64,000 nucleotides of DNA from Aureimonas flava (GTDB taxonomy: Bacteria; Pseudomonadota; Alphaproteobacteria; Rhizobiales; Rhizobiaceae): positions 124,001-188,000 of the forward strand of contig NZ_QYRN01000009.1 of assembly GCF_003583935.1 (NCBI RefSeq), read 5' to 3'. Made by a program: the position numbers and the translations under genes. The notes beneath the pieces were generated by a model that did not search any database, was not told the DNA's origin, and worked only from the letters and a program-made list of their open reading frames with translations. Shown in pieces: positions 10,325-18,765 of the stretch. The number at the start of each line of letters is the position of its first letter. Within the stretch, counting starts at the first letter, position 1.

Positions 10325-10870
10325 TCAGAGCGAGGCGAGAACCGTCTTGACCTTCTGGCAGTAGCGCGCCGAGGTTGGGTTCATGCGCTTGGAATAGTGG
10401 CCGGCATTGTATTTCAGGATGGTGCCGCACAGCGTCCCGCCGCCCCGGCGCTCGGCCCCGGCCAGGTAGCGCATGCCGTACTTGATGTTCACGGCCGGGT
10501 TGTAGAGTTCGTGGACGTCCCCCTCGAAGCCCATGTCTCGCGCGGTGGCGGGCTTGATCTGCATCAGGCCGATCTCGCCAGCCCGGCCCGTCACCTCGAT
10601 CCGGTAGTTGCTCTCCACCGAGACGATCGCGTGGGCGAGCTCCACCGGAACGTCGTTGGCCTTCGCCTCCCGGGCGATGATGTCCGCGAAGGGGCGATCC
10701 TTCAGGGCTTCGTCGGCGGTCTCCTCGGCCTCGTCGGCCGGCTTCTGCTGGGAAATGGACGGCTCCGCGACGGGCGCCAGGGACGTGGATGATGCGGTAT
10801 CGGCTTGTGCGGCAGAAATCTGGGCAAGCAGAAGCGTCGCGGCGCAAGCCGCGGCAGGCAGACGGTTCAT
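10325..10870 (-). CDS. small secreted lytic transglycosylase (SLT domain)
   Basis: A 181-residue protein with a Sec signal peptide (about residues 1-23, ending in an Ala-rich AQA-type site), a low-complexity linker rich in Glu/Ala (25-60) and an SLT-type goose-lysozyme fold at about 65-178. Visible SLT motifs: IVSVESNYR with the catalytic Glu, GEIGLMQIKPATA, NPAVNIKYGMRYL and KYNAGHY. Such enzymes cleave the MurNAc-GlcNAc bond in the periplasm. The small size suggests a specialised rather than a main housekeeping transglycosylase. It is upstream of rnpB on the same strand. Confidence 0.9.
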   Translation of the reverse strand: MNRLPAAACAATLLLAQISAAQADTASSTSLAPVAEPSISQQKPADEAEETADEALKDRPFADIIAREAKANDVPVELAHAIVSVESNYRIEVTGRAGEIGLMQIKPATARDMGFEGDVHELYNPAVNIKYGMRYLAGAERRGGGTLCGTILKYNAGHYSKRMNPTSARYCQKVKTVLASL

Positions 10871-11061
10871 TGTGGTTCCGTGGATTGTCGGCGCACCCGT
10901 CGAACGGACGGGCGGCCGGCCCCCTCATGGGCCGCCCGGATACGCGGCGGCGATGACGGGTCTGCTTTTGCCGCCGGAATCGACCGCCAATGTGTCGATG
11001 CGATCACGGAACATTAACGACTGAAACATTTCGGCACGACCGTAAGTCGGCCATACGTCCG

Positions 11062-11817
11062 TCAGGAGAGGGATGGCAGGCTCGTCAGAAGGCGGTGCAG
11101 CGTGGCGATCGTGCCCATGTCGGCTACCCCGTCGACGCGACCGGGGCGAAAGTGCCGTTGGAAGGCAAACGTGTTGAAACGCGTTGCCTCATCGAAGGTT
11201 CCATCGATCGCCTGCCGATATCCGTAGGCCGCGAGGAGCCCCTGGTACGCCTCGACGGGTTGGCCGCGATCGCCGAGCGTCAGGAAGCGGCCGCTGGGGA
11301 CCACGGCGGGGGCAACCCAGTGGCCGATCCCTGCCCGAAAGAGTTGATCCCAGGGAAACAGTTCGCCGGGATCCTGCTTGCGCGTCGGCGCGACATCGGA
11401 ATGGGCCAGCACGTTTTGCGCCGCAATAGACCATCGTGCGACGCAATCGCGACACAATTCGATCACCGCCTCGATCTGCCGAGCGGGAAACGGACGGTAG
11501 CCGTGCTCGTGTCCCGGATTGACGATCTCCACGCCGATCGAGCGCGAATTGACGTCGTCGCGGCCTCGCCACCAGGACACTCCGGCGTGCCAGGCGCGCC
11601 GCTCCTCCGCGACGAGTTGGAAGACGCACCCGTCCTCCTCCACCAGATAGTGCGAGGACACCTCGCCTTCGGCGCCCGACAGGCGGCGCAGCGCAGCCGC
11701 GCCGCTTTCCATGCCGGTATAGTGCAGGAGCAGGATCTCGGGGCGCAGGCCGTCGCGACGTGCATCGTGGTGCGGCGAGGCGAGCGTGCGTGTGGCGACC
11801 GGGCTGTCCGGCGTCAT
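11062..11817 (-). CDS. AmpD-like N-acetylmuramoyl-L-alanine amidase
   Basis: A 251-residue Amidase_2 family protein. Zinc-ligand and core motifs are visible: LLLHYTGMESG (first His), SSHYLVEEDG, AWHAGVSWW, IGVEIVNPGHE and VLAHSDVAPTRKQDPG (second His and Asp-Pro). A C-terminal peptidoglycan-binding-like domain occupies about residues 170-250. There is no clear signal peptide, so a cytoplasmic role in anhydro-muropeptide recycling, as for AmpD, is likely. The ATG overlaps the stop of the upstream TerB/DnaJ gene (ATGA), which is a common pairing in Rhizobiales. Upstream in-frame codons lie inside that neighbour, so this start is preferred. Confidence 0.92.
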   Translation of the reverse strand: MTPDSPVATRTLASPHHDARRDGLRPEILLLHYTGMESGAAALRRLSGAEGEVSSHYLVEEDGCVFQLVAEERRAWHAGVSWWRGRDDVNSRSIGVEIVNPGHEHGYRPFPARQIEAVIELCRDCVARWSIAAQNVLAHSDVAPTRKQDPGELFPWDQLFRAGIGHWVAPAVVPSGRFLTLGDRGQPVEAYQGLLAAYGYRQAIDGTFDEATRFNTFAFQRHFRPGRVDGVADMGTIATLHRLLTSLPSLS

Positions 11818-12530
11818 GTCATCGCGACCCGACCGACCAGCGACCACGCCGCGTTGATCGCCTTCATGCGCTCGGTGGCGATGGCCATGAACTCGTCCGG
11901 CACGCCCCGCGCGGCGAGACGGTCGGGATGGTTCTCCTTCACCAGTTCCAGATAGCGCCGCCGGATCACCTCCGGCGGATCGGTGGGACGCACCCCGAGG
12001 ACGGCGAAGGCGCCTTCCGGGCCGACCTGCACATGGCGCGCCTTGACCCGCTCGAACTCCGCCTCGGTCATGCCGAAGATCTCGGCGACGCGCGCCAGGA
12101 ACTCCAGCTCGCGCTCGTGGACGAAGTCGTCCGCCCCGGCGATGTGGAACAGGCCATCCAGGACGTCGCCCAGCAGCGCGCAGTTGCCCGGCCCGCCGTC
12201 GCAAAGGCCGCGCATCTTGGCGGCGTAGATCTCGAACCCGGCCGTGTCTCGGCGGGCGAGGTCGTAGAGAGCGAAGACGTTGCCGACCTCTTCCGGCGGG
12301 ATCTTGAAGATTTCCCGGAAGGCCCTGATCTCGTTCTGGCTCACCACGCCGTCGGCCTTCGCCATCTTGGCCGACAGGGCGATCATCGCCACCGAGAAGG
12401 CGACGCGGCGACGCGTCTCCCGGTCGCCGGAATAGGCGGTGCGCACGCGCTCGACGATCGCCTCGATCGCCTCGGCGCCCGAAGCGGCGATGTCCCGGAA
12501 GAGCTGGGCCAGCGTGGAGAAGATGGACAT
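11814..12530 (-). CDS. DjlA-like protein with TerB and J domains
   Basis: A 238-residue protein. The first two thirds form a TerB-like helical domain (about residues 30-150), seen by the acidic pattern AKMAKADGVVSQNEIRAF and later ADDFVHERELEFLARV. The C-terminus is a J domain with the diagnostic HPD (KENHPDRLAA, about residues 205-214). J domains stimulate DnaK. Unlike E. coli DjlA there is no obvious N-terminal membrane anchor. It is translationally coupled to the amidase gene downstream, hinting at a shared envelope function. Confidence 0.9.
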   Translation of the reverse strand: MSIFSTLAQLFRDIAASGAEAIEAIVERVRTAYSGDRETRRRVAFSVAMIALSAKMAKADGVVSQNEIRAFREIFKIPPEEVGNVFALYDLARRDTAGFEIYAAKMRGLCDGGPGNCALLGDVLDGLFHIAGADDFVHERELEFLARVAEIFGMTEAEFERVKARHVQVGPEGAFAVLGVRPTDPPEVIRRRYLELVKENHPDRLAARGVPDEFMAIATERMKAINAAWSLVGRVAMT

Positions 12531-12633
12531 GCGAAACGGGTCCTGCCGCCCGATGCGGCGAATCCAGGCCGTTCTATCCGATCCGGGCCGTAGACCGAAA
12601 GGGCCGCCCCGATCCGCTCGCGGCGCACCCCGT

Positions 12634-12664
12634 GAAAAAGGCCCGTCCCCGAGGGGACGGGCCC
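12634..12664 (-). terminator. rho-independent terminator after the small lipoprotein gene
   Basis: On the minus strand a GC-rich hairpin with arms ggcccgtcccc / ggggacgggcc and a very short loop is followed by five T residues. It lies about 25 nt downstream of the lipoprotein gene stop, so it should end that single-gene transcript before the TerB/DnaJ gene. Confidence 0.8.
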
Positions 12665-12689
12665 GGTCCGGGCAGCCGGTAAGCGCGGC

Positions 12690-12890
12690 CTACTGCGTGG
12701 TGGTGGTCCCGGTCGTGCCGGTGGCCGGCGTCGTGGCCGTGCCGGTGGCGGGCGCCGGAGCCGGCGTCGTGGCGGTGCCGGTGGCGGGCGTCGTCTCGGT
12801 GGTCGCCGCCGGCGTGGAGGAGCTGTTGTCCGAGCACGCGCCGAGCACGAGCATGGACGAGGCACCGATGGCGAGAAGCATGGAACGCAT
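12690..12890 (-). CDS. small lipoprotein with Thr/Pro/Ala-rich tail
   Basis: A 66-residue protein beginning MRSMLLAIGASSMLVLGACS, a type II signal peptide with lipobox LGAC (Cys at residue 19). The mature part is low-complexity: Ser/Asn then repeats built from Thr, Pro, Ala and Gly (TGTATTPA-like units, the DNA itself repeating). The ATG chosen follows a GGGAG ribosome binding site with normal spacing; a longer frame exists upstream but would bury the lipobox. Function unknown; such low-complexity lipoproteins are often surface or periplasm spacers. It has its own terminator and is likely monocistronic. Confidence 0.75.
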   Translation of the reverse strand: MRSMLLAIGASSMLVLGACSDNSSSTPAATTETTPATGTATTPAPAPATGTATTPATGTTGTTTTQ

Positions 12891-13090
12891 AGGTCGTCTC
12901 CCTTGATGACAGTCCCCCATCGAACGAACGGGGTGGGAGTTGGGTTCACGCGACCGGATCACGCCTTGAGTCCCGATGTTTCACATTCGATCATGGCTGC
13001 GTGAAGCGGGCGGGCGGCTCAGTTTCGGACAAGCGTGCGCCTCGAAGGTCCGCGCCGGCTCCGGCCGTTCCGTCGCCAATGGGAAGACGC

Positions 13091-13885
13091 ATGCGCGCGA
13101 TCCAAAGCCTCCTGTCGCGAGCCGCCGCCGGCTCTCGCATCCTCGTCCTCGTCGCCTCGGCGCTGGTGGTCGCCGGTTGCCGCACCGCCTCGCTCGACCC
13201 GGCGGAGCTCGGCCTGACCGGCGTTTCCGGCTCCGCTCCGCACCACTATCCCGTTCACGGGATCGACGTGTCGAAATACCAGGGCAAGATCGACTGGGAC
13301 GGCGTGCGCCAGGGCGGCGTCGCCTTCGCCTTCATCAAGTCCACGGAGGGCGGGGATCGCGTGGACTCGGCCTTCCGACGCAACTGGGACGCGGCCGGCG
13401 CGGCCGGGGTGCCGCGCGGCGCCTACCATTTCTTCTACTGGTGCCGGCCCGGCATCGAGCAGGCGCGCTGGTTCATCCAGAACGTGCCGCGCGACCCCGC
13501 CGCCCTGCCCCCGGTCCTCGACGTCGAGTGGACGCCGGACTCGCCCACCTGCACCCGACGCCCGCCTCGCGAGGAGATGGTGCGCGAGATGACCGCCTTC
13601 ATGGACGCGCTGGAGAAGCATTACGGCGTGCGTCCGATCATCTACGCCCCGATCGACATCCATCGCGACCGGCTGGTCGGCACGTTCCCCCAGCATCAGT
13701 TCTGGCTGCGCGGCGTGAAGGACCATCCGAGCGTCAACTACGCGGGCCGCGAGGACTGGCGCTTCTGGCAGTGGACGGCGACGGGCACGGTGCCGGGCGT
13801 CGCCGGCGACGTCGACCGCAACGCCTTCTCGGGCACGCGAGAGGACTGGGACACCTGGCTCCGGGCCCACCGCCCCGCCGCCTGA
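13091..13885 (+). CDS. GH25 family muramidase (lysozyme-like lipoprotein)
   Basis: A 264-residue protein with a type II signal peptide (lipobox LVVAGC, Cys30) and a GH25 (Chalaropsis-type lysozyme) domain from about residue 55. The key motifs are HGIDVSKYQGKIDW (Asp59 at the active site), FIKSTEGG, AYHFFYW and LDVEW (Asp144, Glu146 catalytic). GH25 enzymes hydrolyse the beta-1,4 bond of peptidoglycan. Start choice: an ATG at 13091 follows GGGAAG; upstream in-frame starts (13001, 13079) would extend the basic leader. It is divergent from the small lipoprotein gene. Confidence 0.92.
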   Translation: MRAIQSLLSRAAAGSRILVLVASALVVAGCRTASLDPAELGLTGVSGSAPHHYPVHGIDVSKYQGKIDWDGVRQGGVAFAFIKSTEGGDRVDSAFRRNWDAAGAAGVPRGAYHFFYWCRPGIEQARWFIQNVPRDPAALPPVLDVEWTPDSPTCTRRPPREEMVREMTAFMDALEKHYGVRPIIYAPIDIHRDRLVGTFPQHQFWLRGVKDHPSVNYAGREDWRFWQWTATGTVPGVAGDVDRNAFSGTREDWDTWLRAHRPAA

Positions 13886-13958
13886 TCTTCCTCAAAGCGC
13901 CCCATTTGCGCCGTCAAAGGCGACGCACCCATCCTTTCCACGGAGCGAGAGTCCCGCC

Positions 13959-15158
13959 ATGGCCCCTTCCCTCAAATCGCTGGCGCTCGCCTCGACACTT
14001 CTGATTGCGGGCGTTTCCGGCGCTGCGGCGCAAGGCGCGCAGTGCGGCGGCGACTGGAACCGGTTCATGCAGGACGTGCGGGCCGAGGCGCTGGCCAAGG
14101 GCCTTTCGGCGGCGGGCGTCGACCGCGCGCTCGCCGACGTCCGCCAGGACGACAAGGTCCTGTCGCGCGATCGCGGTCAGGGCGTGTTCCAGCAGGAATG
14201 GAGCCGCTTCCAGGGCCGCATGGTCAACAAGGACCGGTTGGCGCGCGGCCAGGCCCAGCTCAAGAAGCATGCCACCACCTTCCGCGAGGTGGAAGCCGCC
14301 ACCGGCGTGCCCGGCCCGGTGATCGCGAGCTTCTGGGGGCTGGAAACCGATTTCGGCGCGGTGCTCGGCGACTTCGACACGCTGTCGGCGCTCGCCACGC
14401 TCGCCCACGACTGCCGCCGCCCCGAGATCTTCCGCCCGCATCTGATCTCGGCGATCGAACTGGTGGACAAGGGATACCTGCGCCCCGACCAGATGCGCGG
14501 CGCCTGGGCGGGCGAGCTCGGCCAGACGCAGATGCTTCCCGAGGACTACATCGCCTTCGGCACAGACCAGGACGGCAACGGCCAGATCAACCTCCTGACC
14601 GATGTGCCGGACGTCCTGATGACCACAGGAAAGTTCATCCAGTCCATGGGCTGGCAGCGGGGCCAGCCCTGGCTGGAGGCGATCCGCGTGCCGGCCGATT
14701 TTCCGTTCGACCGCGCCGCGCTCGTCAACAAGGAGCCGCGCAGCGCCTTCGCGGCGCTCGGCGTCCGAAAGGCGGACGGCTCTCCGCTGGAGCGCGACGA
14801 CGTTCCCGCCTCCATCATCCTGCCGCAGGGCAAGGGCGGGCCGGCCTTCCTCGCCTTCCCGAACTTCGACATCTACCTCCAGTGGAACAACTCGCTCACC
14901 TACTCGCTGACCGCCGCCTATTTCGGCACGCGGCTGGCGGGCGAGCCCGTGGTGGACATGGGCAACCCGCAGCCGGGCCTCGACGGCGACCAGATGAAGC
15001 GCCTCCAGAACAGGCTGGTGTCGCTCGGCTACGACGTCGGCAAGGTGGACGGCATCCTGGGCGCCAACACGCGGGCCGCGGTGGCGACCGAACAGTCCAA
15101 GCGCGGCTTCGCGCCGGACGGATGGCCCACGGCGCCCTTCCTGGCCGCGCTGAACTGA
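13959..15158 (+). CDS. MltB-like lytic murein transglycosylase with peptidoglycan-binding domain
   Basis: A 399-residue secreted protein. Signal peptide at residues 1-25 (ending GAAAQ), an SLT_2/MltB-type catalytic domain at about 30-320 with SFWGLETDFG (catalytic Glu129) and GELGQTQMLPEDYI, and a C-terminal PG_binding_1 domain at about 340-395 (KRLQNRLVSLGYDVGKVDG). No lipobox, so it is a soluble periplasmic member of the family. It lies 73 nt after the GH25 gene on the same strand. Confidence 0.93.
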   Translation: MAPSLKSLALASTLLIAGVSGAAAQGAQCGGDWNRFMQDVRAEALAKGLSAAGVDRALADVRQDDKVLSRDRGQGVFQQEWSRFQGRMVNKDRLARGQAQLKKHATTFREVEAATGVPGPVIASFWGLETDFGAVLGDFDTLSALATLAHDCRRPEIFRPHLISAIELVDKGYLRPDQMRGAWAGELGQTQMLPEDYIAFGTDQDGNGQINLLTDVPDVLMTTGKFIQSMGWQRGQPWLEAIRVPADFPFDRAALVNKEPRSAFAALGVRKADGSPLERDDVPASIILPQGKGGPAFLAFPNFDIYLQWNNSLTYSLTAAYFGTRLAGEPVVDMGNPQPGLDGDQMKRLQNRLVSLGYDVGKVDGILGANTRAAVATEQSKRGFAPDGWPTAPFLAALN

Positions 15159-15502
15159 GGGTACCGGGGCGGGCCGCCGCGCCCGCCCCTTCGGCCCACG
15201 CGCGGTTGCCCATACACCGGAGGGGCGACCGCGCTCCCACGTCCGGCGCACGGCTCCGGCCGGCCCAGCAGGCAGAAGCGGGAGCGCCTCCCGCCCCTGT
15301 TCCCAAGCGTGGCGGCGGTCGATCCGCCCCGCCCCTCCCTGCCCCGCCGCGCCGGAGCAGCCCCTTCTCCCCGCCTTGTGCACCGCCGCGCCTCCTGCGC
15401 CCAAGCTGAGGCGAGGCGACCAGCCCTGTCGACCGGCATCGCTCGCGGGTCGCAGCGGGTGTCTCGCAGGTGAAGCCGACGGGTTTCGAGAGGGAGCGCG
15501 AC
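15159..15502. other. GC-rich intergenic stretch between the MltB-like and GH19 genes
   Basis: About 340 bases with no supported gene. It begins with a strong hairpin just after the MltB-like stop (see terminator entry). The rest is extremely C/G-rich and contains only short frames without ribosome binding sites. The GH19 gene start lies at its right end. Confidence 0.5.
15166..15189 (+). terminator. possible terminator hairpin after the MltB-like gene
   Basis: A perfect 9-bp stem, ggggcgggc / gcccgcccc, with a six-base loop starts 7 nt after the stop codon. Only two T residues follow, so it is a weak or rho-assisted terminator at best. Confidence 0.5.
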
Positions 15503-16291
15503 GTGTATCCGATCGATGGGGACTTCATTCTGAAGATCGCGCCGAGGTTTTGGGGCGCCAGGGCGGCGGCGCAGTCCGCGATCGTCGCCGCCGTCTCGCC
15601 GATCCTCGCCCCGACGCTGGACGAGTACGACATCGGCAGCAGGCTTCGCATCGCCCACTTCATGGCGCAGGTGACGCACGAGTGCGCCGGCTTCCGCACC
15701 ACGGAGGAGTTCGCCTCCGGCAGCGCCTACGAAGGCCGGACCGACCTCGGCAACACGAAGCGCGGAGACGGCGTACGGTACAAGGGACGCGGCCTTCTTC
15801 AGCTCACCGGCCGGGCCAACTACCGCCGCCTGGGCGAGAGGCTCGGCCTGCCGCTGGAGGACGAGCCGGAGATCGCCGCCGATCCGGCGATCTCGCTCCG
15901 GATCGCCTGCGAGTACTGGCACGAGCGCAGGATCAACCCGGCCTGCGACGGGGACGACCTCGTCAAGGTGACGCGGCTCGTCAACGGCGGCCTGAACGGG
16001 CTGGAGGATCGCCGCAACTTCCTGAAGAGAGCGAAGGCGGCGCTGGCGGAGATGGATGCCGTCGCGGTCGGGCTGAGCGCGAGGGCGGCGACGCCCGTGC
16101 TGCGGCGAGGGTCATCGGACGAAGCCGTAGGAGAGCTGCAGTCGCTCCTGCGCGGCAAGGGATACGCGCTGGCGATCGACAACGAGTTCGGAGCGGCGAC
16201 GGAACTGGCGCTCTTCCTGTTTCAGCGAGAGGCCGGGCTCGCGCCCGACGGCATCGCCGGCCGGAAGACCTGGTCCGCCCTGCGCGCCTGA
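15503..16291 (+). CDS. GH19-like endolysin/chitinase with peptidoglycan-binding domain
   Basis: A 262-residue protein with an N-terminal GH19-like lysozyme domain (about 1-180) and a C-terminal PG_binding_1 domain (about 195-260, DEAVGELQSLLRGKGYALAI). Visible GH19 features: FMAQVTHECAGFRTTEEF (Glu60 and Glu69 in the catalytic region), YKGRGLLQLTGRANYRRLG and the CEYWHERRINPACD segment. No signal peptide is seen, as in phage-type endolysins. The GTG at 15503 is preferred because GAGAGGGAG lies at proper distance; another GTG at 15470 would add 11 residues. It could be a domesticated phage lysin; no other phage genes are nearby. Confidence 0.85.
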   Translation: MYPIDGDFILKIAPRFWGARAAAQSAIVAAVSPILAPTLDEYDIGSRLRIAHFMAQVTHECAGFRTTEEFASGSAYEGRTDLGNTKRGDGVRYKGRGLLQLTGRANYRRLGERLGLPLEDEPEIAADPAISLRIACEYWHERRINPACDGDDLVKVTRLVNGGLNGLEDRRNFLKRAKAALAEMDAVAVGLSARAATPVLRRGSSDEAVGELQSLLRGKGYALAIDNEFGAATELALFLFQREAGLAPDGIAGRKTWSALRA

Positions 16292-16565
16292 ACGGGGACG
16301 AGCCCGCCTCCCCTACGCGCCGCACTCGCAAAGCAGCTCCCGGCGCGGATGCCGAGCCGGCGGTGCCCCGGGAGCCTGCCCCTTCTCGGCAACGGCTTCG
16401 ACCCGATCCTCGAGCGGCCGGCGTTGATCGCCTCCATGCGATCGGCGCCGGTCGGGTCGCCATCGTGCGGGCGGCCGGGCGCCGAAGACCGTGCGCCGGA
16501 TCGATAGGGTTCCGGCACGGCTCGAGGTCAGCGCCTGAGCAGGCCCCGGAGGCGTTGCAGCGATC

Positions 16566-17513
16566 TTAAGCCGCGGCCTTCCACCCTGCGCCGCCGGCCT
16601 CCGTCAGGAGGAACGCCTCGCCGCAGGCCTTCGCGAGGGTGCGCACGCGCAGGATGTAGCTTTGGCGCTCGGTGACCGAGATCACGCCGCGCGCGTCCAG
16701 GAGGTTGAAGGCGTGGCTCGCCTTGATCGCCTGGTCGTAGGCCGGCAGCACGCAGCGGTGCAGCGCGCCCTCGCCGGACGGTGCGCCCGCGGCCAGGATG
16801 GCGGCGCATTCGCGCTCGGCGTCGTCGAAGTGCCGGAGCAGCATCTTCGTGTCGGCGATCTCGAAGTTGAAGCGCGAATATTCGCGCTCGGCCTGGAGGA
16901 ACACGTCCCCGTAGGTGACCTTCTCAGCGCCCTCGCGTCCGTTGAAGTTCAGGTCGTAGACGTTGTCGACGTTCTGGACATACATCGCCAGACGCTCCAG
17001 ACCGTAGGTCAGCTCGCCCGCGACCGGCGCGCATTCGATGCCGCAGACCTGCTGGAAGTAGGTGAACTGCGACACCTCCATCCCGTCGCACCAGCACTCC
17101 CAGCCGAGGCCCCAGGCGCCCAGCGTCGGCGATTCCCAGTCGTCCTCGACGAAGCGGATGTCGTGCAGCGCCATGTCCACGCCGATCGCCTTGAGCGAGC
17201 CGAGGTAGAGCTCCTGGAGATTGGGCGGGTTGGGCTTCAGGATGACCTGATACTGGTAGTAGTGCTGGAGCCGGTTGGGGTTCTCGCCGTAGCGCCCGTC
17301 CTTGGGCCGGCGCGACGGCTGGACGTAGGCCGCGTTCCACGGGCGGGGTCCGAGCGCGCGCAGCGTCGTCGCCGGATGGAAAGTGCCGGCGCCGACCTCC
17401 ATGTCGTAGGGCTGGAGCACCACGCAGCCGTAGTCCGCCCAGTAGCGGTGAAGCGCGAGGATCAGCCCCTGGAAGGAGCGTTCGGGCCGCATGTGATCGG
17501 CGAGTTCGGACAT
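16566..17513 (-). CDS. glyQ: glycine--tRNA ligase alpha subunit
   Basis: GlyQ is the catalytic subunit of the bacterial alpha2beta2 glycyl-tRNA synthetase. The 315-residue protein has the family signatures [61 protein letters not shown] and the [18 protein letters not shown] segment. The ATG chosen gives [15 protein letters not shown]; an upstream start would add a basic leader not seen in the family. The partner gene glyS is not next to it within this window. It faces the GH19 gene convergently. Confidence 0.95.
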   Translation of the reverse strand: MSELADHMRPERSFQGLILALHRYWADYGCVVLQPYDMEVGAGTFHPATTLRALGPRPWNAAYVQPSRRPKDGRYGENPNRLQHYYQYQVILKPNPPNLQELYLGSLKAIGVDMALHDIRFVEDDWESPTLGAWGLGWECWCDGMEVSQFTYFQQVCGIECAPVAGELTYGLERLAMYVQNVDNVYDLNFNGREGAEKVTYGDVFLQAEREYSRFNFEIADTKMLLRHFDDAERECAAILAAGAPSGEGALHRCVLPAYDQAIKASHAFNLLDARGVISVTERQSYILRVRTLAKACGEAFLLTEAGGAGWKAAA

Positions 17514-17606
17514 GGACGGCGGGCCTCGGGAATGAAAAGCGCGGCGGGTTGCTGGCGCGCGAGTTGCCACGCGCGCTTCGCCGGGGTCAAGCCTCGGGCG
17601 GCGCGG

Positions 17607-17798
17607 TCAGTCCCGCCGGATCCGGTAGACCCCGTCGGCCCCCCGCTCCAGCGTGCCGTGCGCGCCCGTGCGGGTCTCGGCCTCGGTGCGACGGTTGCGC
17701 TCCACCACGCGCGCCGTTTCCTGGCGGAGCTGGCGATAGCCGAGATAGGCGGCGGCCCCGACGAGGCCGAAGAGGAGGATGGGCATCGGATCGACCAT
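17607..17798 (-). CDS. small membrane protein upstream of glyQ
   Basis: A 63-residue protein with one hydrophobic span at about residues 5-20 followed by a charged, coiled-coil-like Arg/Glu-rich region and a short hydrophobic tail (TLERGADGVYRIRRD). A clear ribosome binding site (GGAAGG) precedes the ATG. It sits between the S49 peptidase and glyQ genes on the same strand, so it is probably co-transcribed with them. I do not recognise a named family; the function is unknown. Confidence 0.7.
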   Translation of the reverse strand: MVDPMPILLFGLVGAAAYLGYRQLRQETARVVERNRRTEAETRTGAHGTLERGADGVYRIRRD

Positions 17799-17848
17799 GA
17801 TTCACCTTCCCCCGACTATCTCGGCGCTTTCGGGCGAAGGCAAGGCGT

Positions 17849-18697
17849 TCAGAGCCCGTAGCGGGCCCACAGGGCTCGCTCGTCGGCGGCGGCGAGGACG
17901 GCTTCCGCCGCCGCGCCGGCCAGGGCACCGGCGCCCGCGCCGCGCCCGAGGCCGAACAGGCCGCGCTTCTGCTGGATCACCGCGAGCCGCACCTTGGGCC
18001 CGTAGGTTTCGCGCAGGACCGAGCGCAGGTCGCCCACGCGGTCCACCAGCCCGAGCTCCAGCCCGCGCGTGCCCGACCAGAACAGGCCGGAGAAGAGGTC
18101 CGGGTGGTCGGCAAGCCGATCCCCGCGCCGCGACCGGACCAGATCGATGAAGGTGCGATGCACGTCGAGCTGCAGGGCCTTGAGATGCTCGACGTCCTCC
18201 GGCCGCTCGGGGCGGAACGGGTCCAGCGTCGCCTTGTTCTGGCCCGCGGTGTGGACGCGGCGCTCGATGCCGAGCTTGGCGATCAGGTCGACGAAGCCGA
18301 AGCCGCCCGACACGACACCGATGGAGCCGACCACCGAGGACGGATCGGCGACGATCTCGTCGCCCGCGCAGGCGATCATGTAGCCGCCGGACGCCGCGAG
18401 ATCCTCGCAGGCGACCACCACGCGCTTGTTCTTCTCCTCGGCAAGGTCCCGGATCCGCTGGAACACGAGCCGCGACTGCACGGGCGATCCGCCCGGCGAG
18501 TTGACCGAGATCGCCACCGCCGGCGCGTCCTTGTGGGCGAACGCCCGCTCCAGGAGCGGCGCGACGGAGGCGAGGTTGATGGAGGAGCGCAGCGGCGACC
18601 CGCCGGACATGATGACGCCGTTGAGCCGCACCACGGGGATCACGGTCTCCGCCTTGCGGAAACGCTTGGGAAGGAGCCTGGCGATGGGGTTGGGCAC
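17849..18697 (-). CDS. S49 family signal peptide peptidase (SppA/SohB-like)
   Basis: An approximately 282-residue serine protease of the ClpP/crotonase fold. Motifs: VAISVNSPGGSPVQSRLV (oxyanion region), ACEDLAASGGYMIACAGDEI with the catalytic Ser, and SIGVVSGGFGFVDLI followed by a TAGQNKATLDPF segment holding the likely catalytic Lys. Family members degrade cleaved signal peptides and small membrane proteins. The start is uncertain: a GTG giving MPNPIARLLPKRFRK avoids overlap with the methyltransferase gene upstream; an ATG exists only well inside that gene. The Ala-rich C-terminal tail (about 245-270) is low complexity. Confidence 0.88.
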   Translation of the reverse strand: MPNPIARLLPKRFRKAETVIPVVRLNGVIMSGGSPLRSSINLASVAPLLERAFAHKDAPAVAISVNSPGGSPVQSRLVFQRIRDLAEEKNKRVVVACEDLAASGGYMIACAGDEIVADPSSVVGSIGVVSGGFGFVDLIAKLGIERRVHTAGQNKATLDPFRPERPEDVEHLKALQLDVHRTFIDLVRSRRGDRLADHPDLFSGLFWSGTRGLELGLVDRVGDLRSVLRETYGPKVRLAVIQQKRGLFGLGRGAGAGALAGAAAEAVLAAADERALWARYGL

Positions 18698-18765
18698 GGG
18701 GCGGGCCTTGGGTGAGAGCTGCGTCGCCCGGCATGTAGGGATCGGCGCCCGCCGCGCCAACGACG

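Noticed and set aside
9548-10364. Plus-strand frames across the mraZ-rnpB gap and rnpB itself
   Set aside because: They cover the RNase P RNA gene and have no ribosome binding sites or family features.
13091-16291. Interpreting the GH25 and GH19 genes as a prophage remnant
   Set aside because: No holin, tail, terminase or integrase gene is near, and the genes share the GC-rich character of the chromosome.
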